6,639 bases of DNA from Dehalococcoidia bacterium (GTDB lineage: Bacteria > Chloroflexota > Dehalococcoidia > Lucifugimonadales > Lucifugimonadaceae). This document shows positions 1 to 6,639 of this stretch, piece by piece. Positions within the stretch are counted from its first letter, which is position 1; the number at the start of each line of letters is the position of its first letter. The stretch is taken from contig PACM01000009.1 of the NCBI GenBank assembly GCA_002700125.1, forward strand, positions 3,389 to 10,027, given 5' to 3'. The notes under the pieces were generated by a model. The model saw only the letters and a program-made list of their open reading frames with translations. It made no database searches and was not told where the DNA came from. The position numbers were made by a program, and so were the translations under genes.

Positions 1-3000
1 GAATGGATGATACTTACTGTACTACCGGTACTCCCTCCTGATCTACATCCTATGGTTCAATTGGACGGCGGAAGGTTTGCTACAAGTGATTTGAACGACT
101 TATATAGAAGGGTAATAAATAGGAATAATCGATTAAAGCATCTGATAGATCTTGAAGCCCCTGAAATCATTGTAAGAAACGAAAAAAGGATGTTGCAAGA
201 AGCTGTAGATGCTCTTGTTGACAATGGAAGAAGAGGAAGGGCAATTCAAGGAAGTCACAACCATGTTTTAAAGTCTTTGACGGATCTCCTCAGAGGAAAG
301 CAAGGTAGGTTTAGACAAAATTTATTAGGCAAGAGAGTTGATTACAGTGGGAGATCAGTGATTGTTGTTGGCCCAAACCTAAAATTAAATGAATGTGGAC
401 TACCAAGAAAAATGGCACTCGAATTATTTAAGCCAATTGTAATGAATTCACTGGTGCTTCAGGGGCATGCACACAATATAAAAAGTGCAAAACGAAAAGC
501 TGAATCTGGAGATGACGAAGTCTGGGACATTCTTCAAGAAGTAATAAAAGATCACCCTGTACTTTTAAATAGGGCACCCACCTTACACAGATTAGGAATT
601 CAAGCATTTCAACCAGTATTGGTTGAAGGCAGTGCGATAAGGTTGCACCCACTTGTTTGTCCTGCATTTAATGCCGATTTTGACGGTGACCAAATGGCTG
701 TTCATGTCCCACTGTCAGAAGAAGCGATTCAAGAGTGCAAAAGTTTGATGATGAGTTCAGAAAACATGCTAAGCCCAGGTTCAGGAAATCCAATTGTTGC
801 TCCTACTTTAGATCTTGTCTTAGGCAACTACTATATGACGGAAATGGAAAGTTCAAATAATAAAGATGAAGTTAAAATTAAAAAATTTAACAATCGAGAA
901 GATGTTATTTTTGCCTACGGAGTAGGGTTAGTAAAGGTACGAGAAAAAATAGAATTATTAGAACTGAGCAAGGACCAAAAGCCTTTTGAAACAACAACTG
1001 GCAGAATTCTCTTTAATGATGTACTACCAGATTCCTTTGAGTTTATAAATGAAACAATTGATAAGAAAAAATTACAGGAAGTAGTAGTTGAGTGTCATGA
1101 AAATGAAGGAAATAAAGTGACTGCCGAACTCCTTGATTCATTAAAAGATCTAGGCTTTAAATATTCTACACAATCAGGTACTACTATCGCCATAAAAGAT
1201 ATAGTTGTCCCGAAACAAAAGGCGAAATATCTGAAGGCTGCAGATAAAGATATTGCTGATTTGGAAAAATTATATTCCGATGGTTTAGTAAATGATGAAA
1301 CTGAAAGATATCAAAAAACTGTTGATGTTTGGACCGCAACGAATGAAAAGTTAACTCAAGCAGTTAAGGAAACTCTTCCTTACTATGGTGGTGTTTATGC
1401 AATGTCTGAGTCCGGTGCTAAAGGAAATATAGAGCAAATCAGGCAAATGGCTGGGATGAGAGGATTAATGTCTGATCCAAAAGGACGAATTATAGAATTG
1501 CCAATAAGATCAAGTTTTGTCGAAGGCCTTTCGGTGCTTGAATACTTTATTTCTACCCACGGGGCAAGAAAAGGATTAGCAGACACGGCTTTGAGAACTG
1601 CCGACTCAGGATACCTTACCAGAAGGCTGGCAGACGTATCACAGGATCTGATAGTAACTTCAGTAGACGATAAAACAAATGAAGGAATTCTAGTTAAAGA
1701 TGCTGAAGAAAACAGTATCCAAGCGAGGATTTCAGAAAGAATTGTAGGAAGATATCCATTCGAAGATATCAAAGATCCTAAAACAGGCAAAATTATTGTT
1801 GATACTAATACTTTAATATCTATAGAAATGGCCGAAGAAATTCAAAGAAAAGGAATCAAGGAAGCTTGGGTTTATTCTCCGTTGGGATGTAGGTCTAAAT
1901 ATGGAGTATCACAAAAAAGCTATGGAGTCTCAATGGCGTCCAGAAAACCTGTATTACTGGGAGAAGCAGTGGGCATAATTGCAGCACAATCGATAGGAGA
2001 GCCAGGAACACAACTAACTATGAGAACATTTCACACTGGAGGAGTAGCTGGCCTAGATATAACGAGCGGATTACCTAGAGTAGTAGAATTATTTGAGGCA
2101 CGAACTCCTAAAGGTGTTTCAATATTATCTGAAATTGACGGTAAAACTGAATTAACTGTTGGGCCACAAGGAAGAACGATAAAGGTAAAAATCACAATAG
2201 TTCAAGAAAATGAATATAAGCTAAAATCAAATTCTAAATCTCTTATAAAATCTGGTGATTGGGTAGAACAAGGAGATATCCTATCCTCAGACAAATCTTT
2301 AATAGCAACAACTCCTGGAATTGCTAAAATAAAAAAAGGATCTATTGTTGTTTTATGGAAAGAAGATGATGAAAGAGAATACTTAATCCCTGCAGCATCA
2401 CAAATCTTAGTGAGAGATGGAGAAAAAGTTTCTGCTGGACAAGCACTAACTGCAGGACCGAAAAGTCCTCACGACATATTGAGAATTCAAGGTTACAGTG
2501 AAGCGCAAAGATATTTGATTGATGAAGTTCAATCAGTTTATCGTTCCCAAGGGGTATCTATTCATGACAAGCACCTTGAGCTTATTGTGAGGCAGATGCT
2601 TAGAAAGATCAAAATAGAAACCACAGGAGATTCAAATTTCTTACCAAACGAACTTGAAGATAGAATTAAATTCGAAGAAGTATCTGAAAGTTTAAGAAGT
2701 GAAGGAAAAACCCCTCCTACCTCAAGTCCTGTTTTACTAGGAGTTACAAGAGCTTCTTTAAAAACTGAAAGTTTTTTGGCAGCAGCCTCCTTTCAAGAAA
2801 CTGCAAGAGTTTTAACAGAGGCAGCTGTTGAAGGAAAAGTAGATAACCTTAGAGGATTGAAAGAAAATGTCATAATTGGAAGACTTATACCAGCTCGCTT
2901 AGATAAAAGTGAAGAAGGTTATGAGAAATTGGGATTTAAAAATCTCACCAAAAATATACTAAATGACGGAGAACTTTCAACTCAAGATATCAGCGACTTT

Positions 3001-3081
3001 TCATCAAATGATATTGTAAAAGAAGTTACAACAGTTGATTTGATGAAGACTTCAGAAGAAAATGAAGAGAATAGCAACTGA
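1..3081 (+). CDS. rpoC: RNA polymerase beta' subunit, 5'-truncated by window edge
   Basis: This is the largest catalytic subunit of RNA polymerase. The frame is open from base 1 (residues E-W precede the first Met at base 7), so the true start lies upstream; by comparison with E. coli beta' about 320 N-terminal residues are missing, including the first zinc site. Numbering from base 1, the 1026 residues show the active-site NADFDGD motif at 224-230 (three Mg-binding Asp), the bridge helix at about 466-490 ([17 protein letters not shown]), the trigger loop at about 654-690 ([19 protein letters not shown] onward), and the conserved C-terminal part from HDILR (824) to GRLIPA (about 960-965), then an acidic tail of about 60 residues. 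The large E. coli trigger-loop insertion is absent. Oddities: the second zinc site keeps only one of four Cys; the usual GTG after RLIPA is replaced by RLD; and the usual Gln in the PxQDxVLG segment is Leu. Catalytic motifs are intact, so the protein is expected to work. The gene ends in TGA. Confidence 0.98.
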   Translation, partial: EWMILTVLPVLPPDLHPMVQLDGGRFATSDLNDLYRRVINRNNRLKHLIDLEAPEIIVRNEKRMLQEAVDALVDNGRRGRAIQGSHNHVLKSLTDLLRGKQGRFRQNLLGKRVDYSGRSVIVVGPNLKLNECGLPRKMALELFKPIVMNSLVLQGHAHNIKSAKRKAESGDDEVWDILQEVIKDHPVLLNRAPTLHRLGIQAFQPVLVEGSAIRLHPLVCPAFNADFDGDQMAVHVPLSEEAIQECKSLMMSSENMLSPGSGNPIVAPTLDLVLGNYYMTEMESSNNKDEVKIKKFNNREDVIFAYGVGLVKVREKIELLELSKDQKPFETTTGRILFNDVLPDSFEFINETIDKKKLQEVVVECHENEGNKVTAELLDSLKDLGFKYSTQSGTTIAIKDIVVPKQKAKYLKAADKDIADLEKLYSDGLVNDETERYQKTVDVWTATNEKLTQAVKETLPYYGGVYAMSESGAKGNIEQIRQMAGMRGLMSDPKGRIIELPIRSSFVEGLSVLEYFISTHGARKGLADTALRTADSGYLTRRLADVSQDLIVTSVDDKTNEGILVKDAEENSIQARISERIVGRYPFEDIKDPKTGKIIVDTNTLISIEMAEEIQRKGIKEAWVYSPLGCRSKYGVSQKSYGVSMASRKPVLLGEAVGIIAAQSIGEPGTQLTMRTFHTGGVAGLDITSGLPRVVELFEARTPKGVSILSEIDGKTELTVGPQGRTIKVKITIVQENEYKLKSNSKSLIKSGDWVEQGDILSSDKSLIATTPGIAKIKKGSIVVLWKEDDEREYLIPAASQILVRDGEKVSAGQALTAGPKSPHDILRIQGYSEAQRYLIDEVQSVYRSQGVSIHDKHLELIVRQMLRKIKIETTGDSNFLPNELEDRIKFEEVSESLRSEGKTPPTSSPVLLGVTRASLKTESFLAAASFQETARVLTEAAVEGKVDNLRGLKENVIIGRLIPARLDKSEEGYEKLGFKNLTKNILNDGELSTQDISDFSSNDIVKEVTTVDLMKTSEENEENSN

Positions 3082-3107
3082 AACCTTGTTAATTTACTTA
3101 AACTAAG

Positions 3108-3184
3108 GGGCGATTAGCTCAGTTGGTTAGAGTGCAGCGTTGACATCGCTGAGGTCGTAGGTTCGAATCCTTCATCGCCCACCA
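3108..3184 (+). tRNA. tRNA-Val(GAC), CCA encoded
   Basis: It folds as a complete cloverleaf of 77 nt. The acceptor stem GGGCGAT (3108-3114) pairs fully with ATCGCCC (3174-3180), followed by discriminator A73 and an encoded CCA (3182-3184). The D arm is GCTC/GAGT with a G-U at its first pair and the invariant GG in its loop. The anticodon stem CAGCG/CGCTG closes the 7-nt loop TTGACAT, with U33 and anticodon GAC at 3142-3144, which reads Val codons GUC and GUU. A35, C36 and A73 agree with known Val identity elements. The variable loop is a short AGGTC and the T loop is TTCGAAT. The T stem GTAGG/CCTTC has one U50-U64 mismatch, the only defect seen. It lies 26 nt after rpoC and 4 nt before thrS, on the same strand, so it is probably excised from a longer transcript. 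Confidence 0.96.
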
Positions 3185-3188
3185 GAAA

Positions 3189-4949
3189 ATGAAAGAAGTA
3201 GAAGCAAAAGAAAATCTTAGATTTAAAATTAGACATTCAGCCGCCCACGTTATGGCTGAAGCAGTTTTAAACCTATTCCCTGGGACCAAAGTCGGAATTG
3301 GGCCACCAACTAATGATGGTTTTTATTATGACTTTGATTGCTCCGAAGCTTTCACTGCAGAACATCTCAAAAAAATTGAAAAGGAGATGAAGAGAATAAT
3401 TAAATCTCAAAAAAAATTTTCAGGAGTTTCTGTTTCAAGAAAAATTGCTCGTGAAAAATTTAAAGATCAAAAGTATAAACTTGAAATAATAGACGGTATT
3501 CCTGAAGAGGAAGAAATTACGATTTGGAACCACGAAACTTGGGAAGATATATGTAGAGGTGGACATGTAGAAAGTACCAACCAAATACCTGCATTCAAAT
3601 TACTAGATGTAGCAGGTGCATATTGGCGAGGAAATGAAAAAAATCCTATGCTCCAAAGAATTTATGGAACGGCTTGGGAATCAAAGGATGCCTTAAAGTC
3701 ATATTTATCAAAACTTGAAGAAGCCGCAAAACGAGATCACAGGAAACTTGGAACTTCGCTTGAACTTTTCTATTTCGACCCTATGGCTCCTTCTATGCCT
3801 TTCTTTTATCCAAAAGGAGCCAAGTTATTAAACCTATTAATGGACTATATGAGACAAAAATATCAATATTACGAATATCAAGAAGTCATGACTCCACAAA
3901 TTTTTGACTCAAAACTTTGGGATCTATCTGGACATTCAGAACATTTCAAGGAAAATATGTTTTTTACAGAAACTGAAAATAGAACTATGGGCCTAAAGCC
4001 TATGAATTGTCCTGCACATTATCTAATCTTTCGTTCACAATTACATTCTTATCGTGATTTGCCAGTTAGACTTGCAGACTTCGGAAGGCTTCATAGAAAC
4101 GAAAGATCAGGCGTTTCTCATGGGTTAACAAGAGTCAAGTCTTTTTCTCAAGATGATGCTCACATTTTCTGTAGATTTGATCAAATAGAAGATGAAATCA
4201 AAGCTTTTTTGAGTTTACTAGAAGAAATATACCAAGATTTCGGATTTGAAGAACCTTTATATCACCTTTCTCTACGCCCGAAAGAGCGATCTGGGACTGA
4301 TCAAGTCTGGGATGAATCAGAAAAAATCATGAAAAAGATACTAGATAATTCAAATAAGAAATATTTAGTCCAAGAAGGTGAAGGAGCATTTTATGGGCCA
4401 AAAATTGATGTAATGATTCCAGATGCGATTGGTCGAGAATGGCAACTTGGAACAGTGCAACTAGATTTTTTTGCTGCTAAAAAATTTAAATTAAATTATT
4501 TTTCAAATGAAAGTCAAAAACAAGAACCTATAGTAATCCATAGGGCGATTTTTGGATCACTGGAAAGATTTCTTGGCATTTTAATTGAACACTATGGAGG
4601 GGCATTTCCATTTTGGTTAAGCCCTACTCAATATATTTTAATACCAATATCAGAAAACCAATTTAGCTACTGTGACAAAGTAAACAAAGAGTTATCCAAA
4701 TTTGGGTTAAGAGGAAATGTTGACAAGACTTCTGATCGCTTGAACGCAAAGATTAGAAAGGCCCAGCTAAATAAGACACCTTTAATGATTATTTGTGGAG
4801 ACAAAGAGGTAGATAGCGACTCTCTCACAATTCGTTTTAGAGACGGAGAAAACGTTTCTAACATAAAAACTAATGCCTTAAATATATTAAATAATGACCC
4901 TATTAAAATTAAGGATGATGAAACACTTTTGAAACTACTCAAACCTTAA
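3189..4949 (+). CDS. thrS: Threonyl-tRNA synthetase lacking the TGS domain
   Basis: This cytoplasmic class II enzyme charges tRNA-Thr with threonine using ATP. The 586 residues are shorter than the usual 635-645 because the N-terminal TGS domain (about 60 residues) is absent; the protein begins almost directly at the editing domain. Editing-site residues are present: the HSAAH motif (H16, H20) and CRGGH (C122, H126), so removal of mischarged Ser is expected to be retained. The catalytic core (about 190-470) carries the zinc ligands C274 (MNCPAH), H325 (QDDAH) and H451 (VIHRAIFGS), the motif 2 arginine R303 (HRNERSG) and motif 3 (GSLERFLG). The C-terminal anticodon-binding domain covers about 475-575. 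ATG 3189 is the only sensible start: it leads straight into the editing domain, and upstream lies the tRNA. Only GAAA separates it from the tRNA CCA end, so there is no independent Shine-Dalgarno sequence. A 19-nt gap precedes the citrate synthase gene. Confidence 0.96.
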   Translation: MKEVEAKENLRFKIRHSAAHVMAEAVLNLFPGTKVGIGPPTNDGFYYDFDCSEAFTAEHLKKIEKEMKRIIKSQKKFSGVSVSRKIAREKFKDQKYKLEIIDGIPEEEEITIWNHETWEDICRGGHVESTNQIPAFKLLDVAGAYWRGNEKNPMLQRIYGTAWESKDALKSYLSKLEEAAKRDHRKLGTSLELFYFDPMAPSMPFFYPKGAKLLNLLMDYMRQKYQYYEYQEVMTPQIFDSKLWDLSGHSEHFKENMFFTETENRTMGLKPMNCPAHYLIFRSQLHSYRDLPVRLADFGRLHRNERSGVSHGLTRVKSFSQDDAHIFCRFDQIEDEIKAFLSLLEEIYQDFGFEEPLYHLSLRPKERSGTDQVWDESEKIMKKILDNSNKKYLVQEGEGAFYGPKIDVMIPDAIGREWQLGTVQLDFFAAKKFKLNYFSNESQKQEPIVIHRAIFGSLERFLGILIEHYGGAFPFWLSPTQYILIPISENQFSYCDKVNKELSKFGLRGNVDKTSDRLNAKIRKAQLNKTPLMIICGDKEVDSDSLTIRFRDGENVSNIKTNALNILNNDPIKIKDDETLLKLLKP

Positions 4950-4968
4950 AATATGGTAATATTTAAGA
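4929..4968 (+). promoter_or_regulatory. Possible promoter for a (near-)leaderless citrate synthase mRNA
   Basis: Two overlapping readings fit a sigma-70-type promoter just before the citrate synthase ATG at 4969. One is TTGAAA at 4929-4934, a 17-nt spacer, then TATGGT at 4952-4957 (5/6 and 4/6 matches to consensus), giving a start near 4964. The other is a TAATAT box at 4957-4962, placed so that transcription would begin about at the A of the ATG (hexamer at -12 to -7), the usual layout of leaderless genes, but without a good -35. No Shine-Dalgarno sequence lies in the gap. The region is AT-rich, so chance matches are likely; it overlaps the 3' end of thrS, and read-through from thrS remains the simple alternative. 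Confidence 0.3.
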
Positions 4969-6105
4969 ATGGGTGATGAAAAGGTAAATATACACAGGGG
5001 TTTGGTGGGTATTCACTTCGATCGTACTCAAACAACATATATCAATGGGAAGCAAGGCATTCTAGAATACAGGGGTTATAGTATTCATGATCTGGCAGAA
5101 AAATCAACTTTTGAAGAAACCGCATATCTTCTTCTTCATGGCAACTTGCCAAACAAAGCTCAATTAGACGAATTTGATAAAATTCTTAGGTCTTCGAGAA
5201 AAATACCTTCTAAGGTTTTAAAAATAATTGAAACAATTAAATCTGCCCACCCAATGGATGTTTTACGGACAGCAGTATCAGCTCTATCAGCATTCGATAA
5301 AGAAACTGATGACAAAAGCTACGAAGCAACCTTAAGAAAAGGTATAAGGCTGACTGCTCAGGTCCCTACTATCGTTATGTCTCACAATGCGATAAGGCAA
5401 AATAAAAAACCTGTAACTCCAAATCCTGAGTTATCTCACGCAGCAAATTTTTTATACATGCTTGATGGATCAATTCCACCTGAAAACACAACAAAACTGA
5501 TGGACAAAGATTTTATTCTGCACGCAGACCATGGTTCTAATGCCTCTGCTTTTGCTGCACGAGTTTGTGCAGGGACACAAGCAGATCTCCACAGCGCTAT
5601 TACAACAGGAATATCAGTTTTATCAGGACCTTCCCACGGAGGTGCGGCTGAAAATGTTATGAAAATGGTCAAGGAAGTTAGGTCACCTGAAAAGGCAAAA
5701 GACTATGTAACAAATTTACTTCGCAACAAAGAAAGAGTAATGGGCTTTGGACATCGAGTTTATAAAGCAGAAGACCCAAGAGCTGGTCATCTAAAGGAAG
5801 GAGTTGAAGCTCTTGGAAAAGAGAAAGGGGATCCAGGCTGGTACGAAATATTAGTAGCAGTAATGGATGCGATGAAGCCATACCAACGAAGAGGCATACA
5901 TGTAAATGTAGATTTTTTTGCAGGGGTAATCTATCACTTACTTGGTATTCCCACTGATTTATTCGTACCTATTTTCGCAATTGGAAGAATTCCAGGTTGG
6001 ACAATTCAGGTGCTTGAACAATACGAACATAACATTCTCTTAAGGCCACTACTGCATTATACTGGTGAACACGAAAAACAATATATTTCAATCGAAAAAA
6101 GATAA
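4969..6105 (+). CDS. gltA: Citrate synthase (short, Gram-positive/archaeal-like form)
   Basis: It condenses oxaloacetate with acetyl-CoA to citrate, the entry step of the TCA cycle, in the cytoplasm. Its 378 residues match the short form of the family (about 370-380), not the longer E. coli form. The N-terminal YINGKQGILEYRGY block (24-37) is typical. Active-site landmarks are present: H185 in LHADH, the catalytic His H223 in GPSHGGA, H262 and R271 in GFGHRVYK..DPRA, and the catalytic Asp D315 in NVDFF. The C-terminal RPLLHYTG block (359-366) is typical too. The residue before H223 is Ser, where Leu is commonest. Methylcitrate synthases share this fold and these motifs, so 2-methylcitrate synthase activity cannot be excluded, but no methylcitrate-cycle gene lies nearby. 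ATG 4969 is the first start after an in-frame stop at 4957; no Shine-Dalgarno sequence is visible. It follows thrS by 19 nt and probably overlaps the next gene. Confidence 0.93.
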   Translation: MGDEKVNIHRGLVGIHFDRTQTTYINGKQGILEYRGYSIHDLAEKSTFEETAYLLLHGNLPNKAQLDEFDKILRSSRKIPSKVLKIIETIKSAHPMDVLRTAVSALSAFDKETDDKSYEATLRKGIRLTAQVPTIVMSHNAIRQNKKPVTPNPELSHAANFLYMLDGSIPPENTTKLMDKDFILHADHGSNASAFAARVCAGTQADLHSAITTGISVLSGPSHGGAAENVMKMVKEVRSPEKAKDYVTNLLRNKERVMGFGHRVYKAEDPRAGHLKEGVEALGKEKGDPGWYEILVAVMDAMKPYQRRGIHVNVDFFAGVIYHLLGIPTDLFVPIFAIGRIPGWTIQVLEQYEHNILLRPLLHYTGEHEKQYISIEKR

Positions 6106-6639
6106 TACTAAATTAACTTTTGATATTATAAATAAAATTTTTTCGAAATCCTTGGTAGTTTCATATTCTGATTTTGTAGAAAAAGTTCTTTATGATGCAG
6201 ACTTTGGCTTTTATACAAGAAAAAAGCGTCCATTACTTTCAGATTTCATAACAAGCCCTCTAACCCACCCTTCTTTTGGACATTTACTTGCAGATCAAAT
6301 AGAAGAGGTCTGGATTCATTATAAAAAACCTAATGATTTTATGATTGTAGAACTTGGGGGCAGTTATGGTAATTTAAAATCGGATATTTTATCAAAGATA
6401 AATGCAAGTCATTCAGAATTTTCAAAGTGTTTAAAATACTTCAATGTAGATGTAGTGAATAAGCCTTCTTTAAAACTGCCAGATTTTCAATACGGATGCA
6501 TAATATCAAACGAATTTTTTGATTCTCTTCCATTTGACAGATTTAAAAAAATAAACAATGAGATTAAAGAAATATTTGTAAAGAAAACATCAGGATTATC
6601 AACAAAAGAAATATATAAAAATACTAAAAAAATATTATT
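6065..6639 (+). CDS. MidA/NDUFAF7-family SAM-dependent methyltransferase, 3'-truncated by window edge
   Basis: The frame is open from 6044 to the end of the window. The translation fits the MidA (DUF185) family, whose mitochondrial member NDUFAF7 methylates an arginine of complex I subunit NDUFS2; bacterial members are presumed to act similarly, possibly on NuoD. Seen in order, numbering from 6065: a YSDFVEKVLYDADFGFYT segment (about 34-51; family form FxxFMxxALYxPxxGYY), DFITSP (60-65), FGHLLADQIEEVW (about 70-82), a SAM-loop-like VELGGSYGNL (95-104), and the family hallmark NEFFDSLP (149-156). Oddities: the SAM loop departs from the usual GxGxG, with Ser at the middle Gly, and only 47 residues separate it from NEFFDSLP, well below the spacing I recall for NDUFAF7 (about 85). 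The start is uncertain: no in-frame ATG exists, GTG 6065 is the best candidate and would overlap the citrate synthase gene by 41 nt; TTG 6152 would cut into the conserved N-terminal helix. No Shine-Dalgarno sequence was seen. Confidence 0.8.
   Translation, partial: MNTKNNIFQSKKDNTKLTFDIINKIFSKSLVVSYSDFVEKVLYDADFGFYTRKKRPLLSDFITSPLTHPSFGHLLADQIEEVWIHYKKPNDFMIVELGGSYGNLKSDILSKINASHSEFSKCLKYFNVDVVNKPSLKLPDFQYGCIISNEFFDSLPFDRFKKINNEIKEIFVKKTSGLSTKEIYKNTKKIL

Noticed and set aside
1395..1790. A 131-codon open frame on the - strand inside rpoC.
   Set aside because: It lies wholly opposite the conserved bridge-helix region and following sequence of rpoC, and its translation resembles no family I know; it is a shadow frame. 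The same holds for the shorter - strand frames at 428-667, 4667-4942, 5436-5672 and 5678-5881.
1900..1928. An 8-base direct repeat TATGGAGT (1900-1907 and 1921-1928) in rpoC, giving YGVS twice, seven residues apart.
   Set aside because: Both copies fall on positions where beta' normally has aromatic-Gly residues (YGVC and CYG), so the repeat most likely arises from Cys-to-Ser changes and chance and not from a duplication; no extra residues are inserted.
3082..3107. Possible promoter or terminator between rpoC and the tRNA.
   Set aside because: The 26 bases hold no inverted repeat with a T run, and no -35/-10 pair with acceptable spacing; TTGTTA and TAAACT are too close together.
3140..3168. 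A perfect -35-like TTGACA (3140-3145) followed by a 17-nt spacer and TCGAAT (3163-3168), which would start transcription just before thrS.
   Set aside because: TTGACA is the anticodon loop and TCGAAT lies in the T loop of tRNA-Val, so both are dictated by tRNA structure. The -10 match is only 4/6. It is kept in mind only because thrS lacks a leader.
6106..6160. Terminator or intergenic spacer after the citrate synthase gene, suggested by A/T runs.
   Set aside because: No stable hairpin precedes the T run at about 6138-6143, and the region is coding for the conserved N-terminal helix of the MidA homologue.

Overview
The window is a dense, one-directional stretch of bacterial chromosome with no strand switch and almost no intergenic DNA. 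In order on the + strand it holds: the 3' three-quarters of rpoC (RNA polymerase beta' subunit, cut by the left edge), a tRNA-Val(GAC) with an encoded CCA end, thrS (threonyl-tRNA synthetase), a citrate synthase gene, and the 5' part of a MidA/NDUFAF7-type methyltransferase gene cut by the right edge. The last gene has no ATG start, so a simple ATG-to-stop search misses it. Longer open frames on the - strand are shadows of these genes. No mobile element, CRISPR array, dispersed repeat or convincing terminator was seen, and no gene-free stretch exceeds about 30 bases.

Organism: base composition is AT-rich (GC in the mid-30s percent by eye) and codon use looks uniform across the genes. The beta' sequence has the non-proteobacterial form: it lacks the large trigger-loop insertion of E. 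coli, and the trigger loop runs straight into a GLPRV..LFEAR block. ThrRS has no N-terminal TGS domain. Together with the gene content, this makes me lean to a streamlined, AT-rich, possibly marine member of the Chloroflexota (Dehalococcoidia/SAR202-like). This is inference from remembered family patterns, not a search result, and I hold it at about 0.5.

How the genes fit together: these are housekeeping functions. They cover transcription (beta'), translation (tRNA-Val, ThrRS), entry into the TCA cycle (citrate synthase) and probably complex I assembly (MidA). The 26-nt, 4-nt and 19-nt gaps, a possible 41-nt overlap, and the lack of terminators suggest read-through transcription, with the tRNA cut out of a longer transcript.

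I found no new multi-gene system here. The points most worth a second look are: (1) the second zinc site of beta' has lost three of its four cysteines; (2) the thrS start codon lies 4 nt after the tRNA CCA end, so tRNA processing would leave a nearly leaderless thrS mRNA; (3) the citrate synthase gene also has no Shine-Dalgarno sequence and has a -10-like box where a leaderless promoter would have it; (4) the MidA homologue has an altered SAM-binding loop, a shortened core and a non-ATG start.
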